From Cytobacillus pseudoceanisediminis (GTDB lineage Bacteria > Bacillota > Bacilli > Bacillales > Cytobacillaceae), in NCBI RefSeq assembly GCF_023516215.1, contig NZ_CP097349.1, forward strand, positions 62,001 to 126,000: a stretch of DNA of 64,000 bases, written 5' to 3'. Both the position numbers and the translations under genes were made by a program. Below, one piece after another: positions 47,543 through 57,789 of the stretch (position 1 is the first letter of the stretch; each line of letters begins with the position of its first letter). The notes under the pieces are model-generated. The model had not been told where the DNA came from. It worked only from the letters and a program-made list of their open reading frames with translations, and did not search any database.

Positions 47543-48995
47543 GGAAGATCAGCCACTCATCTTTGAATTAAGCACAGAAGGCCGTATCGGCTACAGCCTG
47601 CCTGAAATGGATATTCCAGAAATTGACCTGGGCGAACTTCTTCCCGAAGGCTACCTGCGAGAGGAAGAGCCTGAGCTGCCGGAAGTGTCTGAACTTGATA
47701 TCATGCGTCATTATACTGCACTTTCAAAACGCAATCATGGCGTTGATTCAGGGTTTTATCCACTGGGCTCCTGCACAATGAAATACAACCCTAAAATCAA
47801 TGAGAATGTAGCGCGCTTCAATGGTTTTGCCCACTTGCACCCGCTGCAGGATGAAAGCTCTGTTCAAGGTGCTCTGGAACTGATGTATGATCTGCAGGAG
47901 CATCTGATTGAAATTACGGGAATGGATGAGGTTACACTTCAGCCAGCTGCAGGAGCACATGGAGAATGGACTGGATTAATGATGATCCGTTCTTATCATG
48001 AAGCAAATGGCGATACAAAGCGCACTAAAGTAGTCGTTCCTGACTCTGCCCACGGAACAAATCCTGCATCCGCGACAGTCGCAGGCTTTGAAACAGTAAC
48101 TGTTAAATCTGATGAAAATGGGCTGGTGGATTTAGAGGATCTAAGAAGAGTGGTTGGCGAGGATACTGCTGCCCTTATGCTGACTAACCCGAATACTTTA
48201 GGTTTGTTTGAAGAAAACATTCTTGAAATGGCTGAGATTGTTCACGGCGCCGGCGGGAAGCTATATTATGATGGAGCTAACCTGAATGCTGTACTTTCAA
48301 AAGCACGCCCTGGAGATATGGGATTTGACGTGGTTCACCTTAATCTTCATAAAACCTTTACAGGACCGCATGGCGGCGGCGGACCGGGATCAGGGCCAGT
48401 CGGGGTAAAAGCGGATCTGATTCCTTTCCTTCCAAAGCCTGTTTTGGTAAAGAACGGTGACCAATATGAATTTGATTATGACCGCCCGCAATCAATCGGC
48501 CGTGTAAAGCCATATTACGGAAACTTTGGAATCAATGTCCGGGCTTATACTTATATCCGTACTATGGGGCCAGATGGACTGAAGGCTGTTACGGAAAGTG
48601 CGGTATTAAACGCAAACTATATGATGAGAAGGCTTGCGCCATTCTTTGACCTGCCATTTGACAGACATTGCAAGCATGAATTCGTTTTAAGCGGCAAGCG
48701 CCAAAAGAAACTTGGCGTGCGTACATTGGATATTGCCAAGCGTCTTCTTGACTTTGGCTACCATCCGCCAACCATCTACTTCCCGCTTAACGTGGAAGAG
48801 TGTATTATGATTGAGCCGACAGAAACAGAATCAAAAGAAACGCTGGACGCTTTTGTCGACGCCATGATTCAAATAGCTAAAGAAGCTGAGGAAAACCCTG
48901 AGATTGTTCAGGAAGCACCTCACACAACAGTAATTGGCCGTCTTGATGAAACAATGGCTGCAAGAAAGCCGGTTCTTCGCTATCAAAAGCAATAA
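47535..48995 (+). CDS. gcvPB: Glycine dehydrogenase (decarboxylating) subunit 2, GcvPB
   Basis: The catalytic 486-residue subunit of the P-protein. The PLP lysine is in [19 protein letters not shown]. Other markers are [15 protein letters not shown] and [15 protein letters not shown] 47535 is inside the end of gcvPA. It converts glycine to CO2 and an aminomethyl group on GcvH; gcvH itself is not in this window. A terminator follows. Confidence 0.97.
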   Translation: MHKEDQPLIFELSTEGRIGYSLPEMDIPEIDLGELLPEGYLREEEPELPEVSELDIMRHYTALSKRNHGVDSGFYPLGSCTMKYNPKINENVARFNGFAHLHPLQDESSVQGALELMYDLQEHLIEITGMDEVTLQPAAGAHGEWTGLMMIRSYHEANGDTKRTKVVVPDSAHGTNPASATVAGFETVTVKSDENGLVDLEDLRRVVGEDTAALMLTNPNTLGLFEENILEMAEIVHGAGGKLYYDGANLNAVLSKARPGDMGFDVVHLNLHKTFTGPHGGGGPGSGPVGVKADLIPFLPKPVLVKNGDQYEFDYDRPQSIGRVKPYYGNFGINVRAYTYIRTMGPDGLKAVTESAVLNANYMMRRLAPFFDLPFDRHCKHEFVLSGKRQKKLGVRTLDIAKRLLDFGYHPPTIYFPLNVEECIMIEPTETESKETLDAFVDAMIQIAKEAEENPEIVQEAPHTTVIGRLDETMAARKPVLRYQKQ

Positions 48996-48999
48996 AACG

Positions 49000-49034
49000 A
49001 AAAAGGGTGTCCCTAAGAGGGCACTCTTTTTTTG
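49000..49034 (+). terminator. Terminator of the gcv operon
   Basis: AAAGGGTGTCCCT pairs, with G-U pairs, with AGGGCACTCTTT, then a T-run. The 49037-49205 gap beyond it holds only a short GATTCC/GGAATC hairpin. Confidence 0.85.
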
Positions 49035-49208
49035 CGTCTTATAGACTACTTGTGAACTCTGGGAAGGAATAGGGAAATTTGGGAATTTGCAGCGATTCCG
49101 GGGAATGGAATCGAAAACCTGGGCATGAAACAAGCTAAATGAGAAAAGAACAGCGGTTTTGGCGAATAGATTATATGATTGAACTTAGAAGAGGGGTTTC
49201 CAATCAAT

Positions 49209-49236
49209 AGACCCCGTTAAAATAACGGGGTCTTTT
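49209..49236. terminator. Terminator of yqhL
   Basis: AGACCCCGTT (49209-49218) pairs with AACGGGGTCT (49224-49233). A-rich and T-rich flanks let it act for the minus-strand yqhL gene. Confidence 0.87.
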
Positions 49237-49248
49237 TAAATATTGCTA

Positions 49249-49632
49249 TTATTTTTTCGCTTTCACTTTTCCTGTCCATTTTTTAAATCCGCCCTGCAGG
49301 TGTGAAAGGTCTTTGTAGCCTTTACGATGCAAAAACTGGGCAGCTCTCGCACTTCTCATGCCGCTTTGGCAATATAAGTAGACTGGCTTGTCCGGACGCA
49401 ATTCCTTCATGCGCATTTTCATTTGTGAAAGCGGTATATTGCGGGCACCTAAAATATGGCCGTTTTCAAATTCATTTGGTTCACGTACATCGATTAATTG
49501 GGCTTTTCTGTAGCCTTCTCTGAACTGGTCTTCCGTAAGCGTTTTAACAATTCGGCGCTGATAAAACCAGGTTATCACGGAATAGGTAATGATTGCACCC
49601 AAAATGATAAGAATGAAATAAAGTGTTTCCAA
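49249..49632 (-). CDS. yqhL: Membrane-anchored rhodanese YqhL
   Basis: A 127-residue protein with an N-terminal transmembrane helix (LYFILIILGAIITYSVIT) and a rhodanese domain. The active-site loop CQSGMRS holds the persulfide cysteine; DVREPNEF is also typical. The start is TTG after AAAGGAG. It probably handles sulfane sulfur at the membrane; the acceptor is unknown. Confidence 0.92.
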   Translation of the reverse strand: METLYFILIILGAIITYSVITWFYQRRIVKTLTEDQFREGYRKAQLIDVREPNEFENGHILGARNIPLSQMKMRMKELRPDKPVYLYCQSGMRSARAAQFLHRKGYKDLSHLQGGFKKWTGKVKAKK

Positions 49633-49814
49633 TATGTCTTTCTCCTTTCACACATAGGTAAGCCAACTAATATTATATAAGCCTTTCCTAATAGGAGTAA
49701 AGGAAATCTGTTAAATTTGTTATGGAAATTCAACTTGCTTTAAATTTCACTGGAATTTTGGTAGACTATTAACCGCAAATGACTAGTTAAAGAATCTGAA
49801 AATGAGGGCTACAT

Positions 49815-50651
49815 ATGACTAAAGAGGTTTGGCGTTTTATCGATTCAAAAGAGGGGTCACCTTCTTTTAATATGGCTTTGGATGAGGCGTTGCTTGACTG
49901 GAACAGTGAGGGCAAAATGCCTCCTGTAATCCGTTTTTACGGCTGGAATCCGGCGACTCTTTCAATCGGCTATTTCCAAAAGGTTGAAAAAGAAATAGAT
50001 ATGGAAGCTGTGAAGCAGCATGGATTGGGATTTGTCCGAAGGCCTACAGGCGGAAGAGGCGTACTTCATGAACATGAACTCACATACAGTGTGATCGTAC
50101 CTGAAGCCCACCCCGAAATGCCGAATACAGTAACTGAAGCATACAGAGTTATTTCGGAAGGGATTTTAAAAGGTTTTCACGGACTTGGGATGGAAGCTTA
50201 TTTTGCAGTGCCGAAGACAGCTGAAGAAAGGGACTCTCTGAAAAATCCAAGATCTGCTGTTTGTTTTGATGCCCCCAGCTGGTATGAACTTGTTGTAGAA
50301 GGCCGTAAAGTGGCTGGGAGTGCACAAACAAGGCAAAAAGGGGTAATCCTTCAGCATGGTTCCATTTTGCTTGATTTGGATGAAGACAAGCTGTTCAGCT
50401 TGTTCAAATATCCGAATGACAGAGTCAAAGAGAGAATGCAAAAAGCTTTTAAGAATAAAGCTGTTGCTATAAATGAGCTGACAACTGAAAAAATTACCCT
50501 GGATCAAGCAAAAGCAGCTTTCAAAAAGGGATTTGAAGAAGGCTTGAATATTGAACTTGAACCTTACAAGCTTACAGATGAAGAAATGGCATATGTACAA
50601 AAAATCGCAAAAGAGCGATATGAAAGTGATGACTGGAACTATAAGAGATAA
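49815..50651 (+). CDS. lipM: Octanoyltransferase LipM
   Basis: Transfers octanoate from acyl carrier protein to GcvH, the first step of lipoate making in Bacillus. 278 residues. The BPL_LplA fold shows [20 protein letters not shown], and the catalytic Cys150 is in [11 protein letters not shown]. Placement beside the gcv operon fits, since GcvH is its acceptor. A short hairpin and T-run follow at 50652-50678. Confidence 0.94.
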   Translation: MTKEVWRFIDSKEGSPSFNMALDEALLDWNSEGKMPPVIRFYGWNPATLSIGYFQKVEKEIDMEAVKQHGLGFVRRPTGGRGVLHEHELTYSVIVPEAHPEMPNTVTEAYRVISEGILKGFHGLGMEAYFAVPKTAEERDSLKNPRSAVCFDAPSWYELVVEGRKVAGSAQTRQKGVILQHGSILLDLDEDKLFSLFKYPNDRVKERMQKAFKNKAVAINELTTEKITLDQAKAAFKKGFEEGLNIELEPYKLTDEEMAYVQKIAKERYESDDWNYKR

Positions 50652-50834
50652 AAGCGGCAAAGTCGCTTTTTCTCTTTTTTTAATGAATAATTTTCCAATT
50701 GTTGCCCTGGAAAAGTGCAAGCTTCAAAATATGTTAAAATTTATCGTTAATTGTCGGAAATCGGCTATTAACTCTGTTTTTCTTTAAATTTTGGTATATT
50801 TTAAGTTTGACAAAATCACTTTTAGTTGAACTAG

Positions 50835-50883
50835 ACACAATATGTAGTGGTGTCGAAAATATTTAGGACACTATATATTGATT
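50835..50883 (+). promoter_or_regulatory. Paired NrdR boxes upstream of nrdJ
   Basis: ACACAATATGTAGTGG (50835-50850) and ACACTATATATTGATT (50868-50883) both match the NrdR box acaCwAtATaTwGtgt with few changes. They start 33 bp apart, about three helical turns, the usual NrdR arrangement. A TTGATT and TATGATAAC promoter-like pair overlaps and follows the second box. NrdR would repress when (d)ATP is high. Confidence 0.82.
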
Positions 50884-50995
50884 TTGGGGTTTGAGGTATG
50901 ATAACTTTAGGGTACTCTTTTAAAACAGATAGATTTACCCTATCTGCCAGAATACTTACACAAATTGATAATTGAATTTAGAAGGAGTTGTAACA

Positions 50996-53557
50996 ATGTC
51001 TGTTGCTCTAGGACAAAAAATGAAATTGAACATTGATCGTTTAAACAAGGATATCCGTCTTTTTCCTCAGGTTCACCCTGTAACCCCAGATATGAAAATG
51101 ACCCACAAAGGTGTTTCCCGCTTAGTTATGCTAGATCGTTACACCTTCAAAGACACCGAGAAAGTGACACTCACAAACGGTGACTTCGTCGTCCTCACAA
51201 TCAAGGAAGATCCAAAATTTCCGGCACGAGGCTTAGGATTCATCCAGGATATTGACTGGGAAAACAAGACAGCCAAGGTTTTAGTCGAGGAAGACTACAG
51301 AGGAGTACTGGATGATCCGGAAGAATCGAGAACAGGCATTATTACAAAGCCTCTTGATGTAATCGAGAAACCCCTTGAAATCTTCTATGAGCAAATCGCC
51401 AAGCGTAACGCAACAGGCCTGGCATCTGTTGAGAAAACCGAAGAAAAAAGAAAAGAATGGTTTGAAAAGTTCTATCAGGAATTGAAAAACTTGAATTTCA
51501 TTCCGGCTGGCCGCGTATTGTATGGAGCGGGTGCCGACACAGATGTTACGTATTTCAATTGCTACGTAATGCCATTCGTACAGGACTCCCGTGAAGGAAT
51601 TTCCGAGCACCGAAAGCAGGTAATGGAAATCATGAGCCGAGGCGGAGGAGTTGGGACAAACGGTTCAACCCTAAGGCCGCGCAACACACTGGCTAAAGGA
51701 GTAAACGGCAAGTCATCGGGTTCAGTATCCTGGCTTGATGATATTGCGAAGCTTACACACCTTGTGGAGCAGGGAGGTTCCCGCAGAGGCGCTCAGATGA
51801 TTATGCTGGCAGATTGGCACCCGGACATCATCGAATTCATCATCTCGAAAATGCAAAACCCAAGAATTTTACGATTCCTTCTTGAAAATACAAATGATGA
51901 TACAATAAAAAAATATGCTAAAGAAAAATTAAAATTCACTCCATTTACTGAACAGGAAATAGCCATGTACCAGGGTATTATCAATTACAAGAGCATTCCC
52001 GGCTATGGCGGTTTCAGCGATAAAATCATACAGGATGCTGAAGAAAAACTGGCGACTGGCGGTACTTACAGTGTTCATAATTCTGAATTCCTGACCGGGG
52101 CAAACATTTCAGTCTGCCTGACAAAAGAATTTATGGATGCAGTTGAAAATGATGCAGAATATGAGCTTCGCTTCCCGGATGTTGAATCATATGATGCTGA
52201 TACCATGAAAACCTACAACGAAGAATGGCATAAAGTCGGTGACGTCAGAGAATGGGGAAAACTTGGCTATAAAGTCCGTGTTCACCGCAAAATCAAAGCG
52301 AAAGAACTTTGGAACCTGATTAATATCTGTGCAACATACTCGGCAGAGCCAGGTATTTTCTTTATTGATAATGCCAATGACATGACCAATGCACAGGCTT
52401 ACGGACAAAAGGTTGTAGCAACAAATCCGTGTGGCGAACAGCCTCTTGCACCATATTCAGTCTGCAACCTTGCAGCAGTGAACCTTGCAGAAATGGCAGA
52501 TAAGGAAAATAAGACCGTTAATTTTGAAAAGCTGAAGCGTACTGTTGAAGTGGGAGTACGTATGCAGGACAATGTAATAGATGCTACACCATACTTCCTT
52601 GAAGAAAACAAAAAACAGGCATTAGGCGAGCGCCGTGTTGGTCTTGGCGTTATGGGGCTTCATGACCTGCTGATCTATTGTGAAACAGAATATGGTTCTG
52701 AGGAAGGCAATGTGCTGATTGACAAAGTCTTCGAAACCATTGCAGCCACAGCTTACAGAGCTTCTGTAGAGCTTGCGGAGGAAAAAGGGAGCTTCCCATT
52801 CTTAACAGGTGAAAATGCTGAAGAAACAAATCGCCTGCGCAAAGCTTTTACAGAAACAGGCTTCATGCAGAAAATGCCTGAGGATATCCGTGAATCCATT
52901 TTACAAAGCGGAATCCGTAATTCACATCTTCTGACTGTTGCACCTACTGGATCCACAGGTACCATGGTTGGAGTATCTACAGGTCTTGAACCATATTTCT
53001 CCTTCTCATACTTCAGGAGCGGCCGCTTAGGCAAGTTCATTGAAGTAAAGGCAGATATTGTTCAGGAATATTTAGACCGCAATCCGGATGCAGATCCTAA
53101 TAATCTGCCTGAATGGTTTGTGGCAGCAATGGATCTGGCTCCTGAAGCCCACGCAGATGTTCAATGTGTTATACAGCGCTGGATCGACAGCTCGATCAGT
53201 AAAACAGTAAATGCACCGAAGGGCTACAGTGTTGAACAGGTTGAGCAAGTGTATGAACGCTTATACCGCGGCGGTGCAAAGGGCGGCACTGTCTATGTAG
53301 ACGGCTCACGCGATTCTCAAGTATTGACGCTGAAAGCTGAAGAGAACAGCTTTGAAGATACAGATACAGTCAAAAAAGAAAAATCAAAGCAGCATGTAGT
53401 TCTGGTTGATACAATCAGCGACCTGCGTTCAACCGATGTAACAATCGGTTCGGAAGTCGGCAATACATGTCCAGTATGCCGTAAAGGAAAAGTCAAAGAA
53501 ATCGGCGGCTGCAATACTTGCACAAACTGTAATGCCCAGCTGAAATGCGGTTTATAA
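50996..53557 (+). CDS. nrdJ: Class II (B12-dependent) ribonucleotide reductase NrdJ
   Basis: A single 853-residue subunit that reduces ribonucleotides using adenosylcobalamin, without oxygen need. The finger-loop and redox cysteines appear in YFNCYVMPF, ATNPCGEQPLAPYSVCNLAAVN, and the C-terminal zinc-type cluster CPVCRKGK..CNTCTNC..LKCGL. TVAPTGSTGTM is also conserved. ATG follows GAAGGAG. No B12 riboswitch was seen upstream. B. subtilis has no NrdJ, so this gene (with splB) is an insertion in the conserved order between lipM and yqhO. Confidence 0.96.
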   Translation: MSVALGQKMKLNIDRLNKDIRLFPQVHPVTPDMKMTHKGVSRLVMLDRYTFKDTEKVTLTNGDFVVLTIKEDPKFPARGLGFIQDIDWENKTAKVLVEEDYRGVLDDPEESRTGIITKPLDVIEKPLEIFYEQIAKRNATGLASVEKTEEKRKEWFEKFYQELKNLNFIPAGRVLYGAGADTDVTYFNCYVMPFVQDSREGISEHRKQVMEIMSRGGGVGTNGSTLRPRNTLAKGVNGKSSGSVSWLDDIAKLTHLVEQGGSRRGAQMIMLADWHPDIIEFIISKMQNPRILRFLLENTNDDTIKKYAKEKLKFTPFTEQEIAMYQGIINYKSIPGYGGFSDKIIQDAEEKLATGGTYSVHNSEFLTGANISVCLTKEFMDAVENDAEYELRFPDVESYDADTMKTYNEEWHKVGDVREWGKLGYKVRVHRKIKAKELWNLINICATYSAEPGIFFIDNANDMTNAQAYGQKVVATNPCGEQPLAPYSVCNLAAVNLAEMADKENKTVNFEKLKRTVEVGVRMQDNVIDATPYFLEENKKQALGERRVGLGVMGLHDLLIYCETEYGSEEGNVLIDKVFETIAATAYRASVELAEEKGSFPFLTGENAEETNRLRKAFTETGFMQKMPEDIRESILQSGIRNSHLLTVAPTGSTGTMVGVSTGLEPYFSFSYFRSGRLGKFIEVKADIVQEYLDRNPDADPNNLPEWFVAAMDLAPEAHADVQCVIQRWIDSSISKTVNAPKGYSVEQVEQVYERLYRGGAKGGTVYVDGSRDSQVLTLKAEENSFEDTDTVKKEKSKQHVVLVDTISDLRSTDVTIGSEVGNTCPVCRKGKVKEIGGCNTCTNCNAQLKCGL

Positions 53558-53576
53558 AAGAATAATTTAAACGAAC

Positions 53577-53613
53577 CAAGAAGATGGAAATAATTGTTCC
53601 ATCTTCTTTTTTT
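53577..53613 (+). terminator. Terminator of nrdJ
   Basis: AAGAAGATGGAA (53578-53589) pairs with TTCCATCTTCTT (53597-53608), followed by T residues. Confidence 0.93.
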
Positions 53614-53704
53614 GCTGTTGGATTAATTGGTTCATACTACAGACATAGGGTTCTGCTGACATTTTTCCGCTGGCAGGACAAATTGATAAAGTGAGGTATG
53701 CCTA

Positions 53705-54730
53705 ATGAAGCCATTTATCCCTCAGCTAGTTTATATAGAACCTCAAGCTCTCGAATATCCCCTAGGAAGAGAGCTAAAGGAAAAATTTGAAAAAATGAAC
53801 TTGGAAATTAGGGAAACAACATCACATAACCAGGTGAGAAATATTCCCGGTGATAACGAATTGCAAAAGTACCGCAATGCGAAATCCACTTTGGTGGTAG
53901 GCATCAGACGAACTCTGAAATTTGATACATCCAAGCCTTCGGCAGAATATGCCATTCCGCTTGCTACAGGCTGCATGGGCCACTGCCACTATTGCTATCT
54001 GCAAACCACACTTGGAAGCAAGCCATATATTCGCACGTATGTAAACCTTGAAGAAATCTTTGAGCAGGCCTCTAAATATATGGAGGAGAGAAAGCCGGAG
54101 CTTACACGATTTGAAGCTGCATGTACATCCGATATCGTAGGGATTGATCATTTGACCCATTCTCTGAAAAAAACAATTGAATTTATTGGCCAGACGGAGT
54201 ATGGCCAGCTCCGCTTTGTCACTAAGTATCATCATGTCGACCATCTGCTTGATGCTAAACATAATGGGAAAACCCGATTTCGATTTAGTGTTAATTCGCG
54301 GTTTGTAATAAAAAACTTTGAACCGGGCACTTCCTCTTTCGACGATCGGCTTGAAGCTGCCCGCAAAGTAGCTAATGCCGGCTACCCGCTTGGCTTTATC
54401 GTAGCGCCTATTTACATGCATGATGATTGGCGTGAAGGCTATCATGAACTTTTTCAAAGGTTAAGCAAATCGCTCGAAGGCATCAATCTGGAAGGATTAA
54501 CTTTCGAGTTAATCCAGCACAGATTTACAAAACCAGCCAAAAAGGTAATTGAAAAACGCTACCCGAAAACAAAGCTGGAAATGGATGAAGAAAAACGCAA
54601 ATACAAGTGGGGAAGATATGGAATAGGCAAGTATGTTTATCCGACTGATGAAGCAAAGGATCTTGAAAATACGATTAGGGGGTATATTCACTCTTATTTT
54701 CCAGAAGCAGAAGTGCAATATTTCACCTAA
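53705..54730 (+). CDS. splB: Spore photoproduct lyase SplB
   Basis: A radical SAM enzyme that reverses the spore photoproduct thymine dimer at germination. 341 residues. The [4Fe-4S] motif is Cys90-x3-Cys94-x2-Cys97 (CMGHCHYC), a class-specific CX3CX2C. Cys140, in EAACTSDIVG, corresponds to the hydrogen-donor cysteine. The ATG follows AGTGAGG. splA, present in B. subtilis, is absent here, and the locus is different. Forespore (sigma-G) expression is expected but no clear promoter was found. Confidence 0.96.
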   Translation: MKPFIPQLVYIEPQALEYPLGRELKEKFEKMNLEIRETTSHNQVRNIPGDNELQKYRNAKSTLVVGIRRTLKFDTSKPSAEYAIPLATGCMGHCHYCYLQTTLGSKPYIRTYVNLEEIFEQASKYMEERKPELTRFEAACTSDIVGIDHLTHSLKKTIEFIGQTEYGQLRFVTKYHHVDHLLDAKHNGKTRFRFSVNSRFVIKNFEPGTSSFDDRLEAARKVANAGYPLGFIVAPIYMHDDWREGYHELFQRLSKSLEGINLEGLTFELIQHRFTKPAKKVIEKRYPKTKLEMDEEKRKYKWGRYGIGKYVYPTDEAKDLENTIRGYIHSYFPEAEVQYFT

Positions 54731-54835
54731 ACCTGAGTTTTTGCTTGTCAGCCGTACTATTTTAAAAAGCTCCTGATTAAAGATGTATAAGTAAGAGTTC
54801 CTCTATGGGCAAGTACATCGACAGGAGTGGCTTAC

Positions 54836-55720
54836 ATGTATATAGATGGGGTTTTTTCAGGAGGAGGCATCAAGGGGTTTGCGTTAATCGGTGCTTATGA
54901 GGAAGTTCACAAAAGAGGCTTTCGATTTAAGCGGGTTGCAGGGACAAGTGCTGGTTCCATCGTTGCTGCTTTAATTGCTGCCAATTATACAAGTGATGAA
55001 ATATATCAGCTCGTCGATCAGTTTGATGTAAAAAAGCTTCTTGATGAAAGAAAAACCTTTATTCCCTTCGCAGTAGGAAAATGGCTTAACCTTTATTGGC
55101 GGCTGGGATTATATAAAGGATCCGAGCTGGAAACCTGGATTGCTCAAAAGCTGGCTGACAGGGGGATTAGAACCTTTTCAGACCTTCCTCCGCAATCGCT
55201 GAGAGTCATAGCTTCTGACCTGACAAACGGAAGACTGGTAGTACTGCCCGATGATCTTATAAATTATGGGATTGACCCCGCTTCGTTTTCGGTAGCAAAG
55301 GCGATAAGGATGAGCTGCAGTCTCCCGTATTTTTTTGAGCCGGTTAAGCTGAACGCATACAGCAGCTCGAGTGTCATTGTGGATGGCGGGGTTCTAAGCA
55401 ATTTTCCCATGTGGCTTTTTGATAAGGAAAACGTGAAAAAGACAAGGCCTGTCCTCGGGATAAAGTTAAGCCATAATTTAAGCGAACGGCCGCCGAATAA
55501 AATTGACAACGCCATCCAAATGTATGCTGCGCTTTTTGAAACGATGAAGGATGCACATGATGCCAGATACATCTCCAGAAAACATGCACAAAACATTATT
55601 TTCATTCCAACGGATGGCGTGCTGACTGCTGAATTTAATATAACCGAGCAAAAGAAAAAAGATCTTCTGGAGCACGGCAGGCAATGTGCGGAGCAATTTT
55701 TTTCATCATGGAGCTATTAA
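54836..55720 (+). CDS. yqhO: Patatin-like phospholipase YqhO
   Basis: A 294-residue serine lipase-type protein. The oxyanion loop is FSGGGIKGFAL, the nucleophile elbow GTSAGS, and the catalytic aspartate lies in VDGGVLSNFP, the Ser-Asp dyad of patatins. ATG 54836 is spaced correctly from AGGAG; a GTG at 54827 overlaps that site. Substrate unknown, probably lipid acyl chains. It converges with yqhP over a shared terminator. Confidence 0.9.
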   Translation: MYIDGVFSGGGIKGFALIGAYEEVHKRGFRFKRVAGTSAGSIVAALIAANYTSDEIYQLVDQFDVKKLLDERKTFIPFAVGKWLNLYWRLGLYKGSELETWIAQKLADRGIRTFSDLPPQSLRVIASDLTNGRLVVLPDDLINYGIDPASFSVAKAIRMSCSLPYFFEPVKLNAYSSSSVIVDGGVLSNFPMWLFDKENVKKTRPVLGIKLSHNLSERPPNKIDNAIQMYAALFETMKDAHDARYISRKHAQNIIFIPTDGVLTAEFNITEQKKKDLLEHGRQCAEQFFSSWSY

Positions 55721-55784
55721 AGAGAAAAGCCAGAGCCCGATTCTTGAAGGTTCCCCAGAATTCAGGACTTATCATATAAAAGTA

Positions 55785-55823
55785 AAAAATCGAGCCCGAG
55801 TTAAAGGGAGGCTCGATTTTTCT
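55785..55823. terminator. Bidirectional terminator between yqhO and yqhP
   Basis: AAAAATCGAGCC (55785-55796) pairs with GGCTCGATTTTT (55810-55821). The restored end of yqhP, including its stop, lies inside the hairpin. Confidence 0.88.
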
Positions 55824-56185
55824 TTTGCCTTTTTTGCCTTCTATGACTGTCAAGTGTGGAGAAGATTTTTCTTAGCCTTTTTAATTGAAGTAAGGGAACC
55901 TACAGAAGCCTTTCTTCCATTGGCTGAGCCCGTTTCTTTATTGTTAAAGCGCCTTTTTGATTTTTTGGCTGCCTTTATAAAAGCTCGCTGTTCCCGCTTT
56001 GAGGGATTAAATCTGTTAAAGCGCTGAAAAAGAAAGTATACAACAGCACCAATGATGACAATGACAGCTATTCTCTGCAAAAAACCGGCAGGATTTGAGA
56101 TCAGGCTGACGGCAACTCCGATAACAGCTAGCAAAATGAGCCCGGAGACAATATAAAATGTAAATGGTTTTTTCAAGAAAGCCAC
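55801..56185 (-). pseudogene. yqhP: YqhP-like (SA1362-family) membrane protein (frame broken twice)
   Basis: The N-terminal part has two hydrophobic helices and a basic RFNPSKREQRAF stretch. The frame stops early at 55850. One extra base in each of the T5 runs 55866-55870 and 55817-55821 gives 128 residues ending HLTVIEGKKGKRKNRASL, the usual C-terminus of this family. ATG follows AGGGAGGTG. Function unknown. B. subtilis has yqhQ next to it; that gene is missing here. Confidence 0.8.
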
Positions 56186-56602
56186 CTCCCTAAAAGCATG
56201 ATGAGCAATTTTATAAGCTTTTAAACTATATAAGCTAAAGTTTATCGAAATAATTAATGAAAGTTGTCTTCATATTTTTCTTTTCCTATTTCTTTACAAT
56301 TTAAACAGCGGAATATATCTTTTAATAAGTATCGGGAATAGCTGGATGCTGCCTATACTTAAATTTATGCTATGCACACAAGTCCCGGAACACACATTAC
56401 CTCAAATAAGCACAAAATCAAAGGACTGTATCATTAATTATTTTATTCGACCTAAAATCTCATAAAACCTCTATACAACAGGAAATTATATAAAAAATAT
56501 GGACGATCTTTGCAGGATAGTTAATCCAATCTGCATTTATTTTAAATCTGGTGCAATGGAATAAATGCGTGTGGACATAATAGGAAAAGGAGGTGGCGCA
56601 AA
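56186..56602. other. 417-bp intergenic region between yqhP and yqhR
   Basis: AT-rich, with no reading frame that carries a ribosome site. It takes the place of yqhQ in B. subtilis. I see no clear hairpin or consensus promoter; a promoter for each divergent flanking gene is presumed to lie here. Confidence 0.6.
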
Positions 56603-57127
56603 GTGGCAGAAGAAAAGGAGCGCTTGGAACAGGATCAAAGGGAAAAACCAATGTCTTTTATGGCAATGGTGGTCATTACCGGACTGGTTGGAGGCATTCT
56701 TTGGAGCGGCCTGGCCTATCTGGCATACGTGTTTAATTTTACCGAAATTCGCCCTAATGTCATTCTCGAACCCTGGACGATTGGTGCCTGGAAAGAGGGC
56801 TGGCTGGGAACATTGATCTCAATTCTCTTTATTGGAGGAATATCAATTGTGGCGGCCTTAATTTATTATGCAGCGCTGCGGAAATTTCAAAGTATTTTCG
56901 TGGGGGCTGGCTATGGAGTTGCCCTTTTTTTACTGGTATTTTTTATACTCAACCCAATCTTTCCTGGAATCAGCCCGTTTTGGGATCTTGAGCGGAATAC
57001 AATTATCACATCGATCTGTTTCTATATATTATTTGGCGTTTTCGTAGGGTATTCCATTTCATATGAAGCCCAAGAAATCAGAGGCAAGACTGAAGATGAA
57101 AAAAGACCCGCACAGATCCGGATTTAA
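56603..57127 (+). CDS. yqhR: YqhR family membrane protein
   Basis: A 174-residue protein with a short charged N-terminus and four hydrophobic helices (MAMVVITGLVGGILWSGLAY, and three later), ending in a charged tail. A GTG start follows AAAGGAGGTGG. Matches B. subtilis yqhR in order. Function unknown. Confidence 0.85.
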   Translation: MAEEKERLEQDQREKPMSFMAMVVITGLVGGILWSGLAYLAYVFNFTEIRPNVILEPWTIGAWKEGWLGTLISILFIGGISIVAALIYYAALRKFQSIFVGAGYGVALFLLVFFILNPIFPGISPFWDLERNTIITSICFYILFGVFVGYSISYEAQEIRGKTEDEKRPAQIRI

Positions 57128-57341
57128 CTTGATGAACAAAGCATAATGACGAATGTTTTATCTTTGTGCATGATTGCTGTTAAGTGATGAAAAATTATGC
57201 GAAAAGCGCTATACATCAGAACTGTATGAAATTTTGCTTTATGATAGAATGTTCTTAATGGGCATTCTTTTTCGATGCTGTCAGGGAAATGACTTGAATA
57301 GAAAGAGAAGCCCGTCAGCAACTATGTTAAAGGGGTTGAAC

Positions 57342-57788
57342 ATGGGGAAAATACTCCTGTTAAATGGGCCGAATTTAAATCTGCTCGGCAAAAGGGAACC
57401 AGGTGTTTATGGAAAAGAAACGCTTGATCAGCTGGAGCAAAATATGAAAGCATTGGGTGCTTCGTTTGAGACAGAAGTGTCCTGTTTTCAGTCAAATCAT
57501 GAAGGGGAACTCATTGACAAGCTTCACTCCGCCAATGAAGATGGCACACAGGGTATTATTTTCAATCCCGGGGCATTTACCCATTATAGTTATGCGATCA
57601 GGGATGCTGTTGCAGGAATCCAGGTTCCTTTGATCGAAGTACATATTTCTAATGTTCATGCCAGAGAAGAATTCAGGCATACTTCTGTCATTGCACCTGC
57701 TGCAATAGGGCAAATAGTTGGCCTGGGCTTTAAAGGATATGAACTTGCTTTTCATGCATTATTGGATATTCAAAAGGGGAGAGGATAA
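57342..57788 (+). CDS. aroQ: Type II 3-dehydroquinate dehydratase AroQ
   Basis: Dehydrates 3-dehydroquinate in the shikimate pathway. 148 residues. The family start [19 protein letters not shown] is followed by catalytic Tyr23 and [16 protein letters not shown], and the catalytic histidine is in EVHISN. ATG 57342 follows AAAGGGG; longer in-frame starts lack a site. Followed one base later by yqhT, so they form an operon. Confidence 0.96.
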   Translation: MGKILLLNGPNLNLLGKREPGVYGKETLDQLEQNMKALGASFETEVSCFQSNHEGELIDKLHSANEDGTQGIIFNPGAFTHYSYAIRDAVAGIQVPLIEVHISNVHAREEFRHTSVIAPAAIGQIVGLGFKGYELAFHALLDIQKGRG

Positions 57789-57789
57789 G

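Noticed and set aside
50166..50720. 184-residue minus-strand frame opposite lipM
   Set aside because: Antisense to a well-conserved gene; composition is skewed and no ribosome site precedes it.
53822..54457. 211-residue minus-strand frame opposite splB
   Set aside because: splB has all its catalytic cysteines on the plus strand; the antisense frame has no recognisable domain.
56186..56602. A yqhQ remnant in the gap between yqhP and yqhR
   Set aside because: No segment resembles DUF1385; I could not see even a degraded frame.
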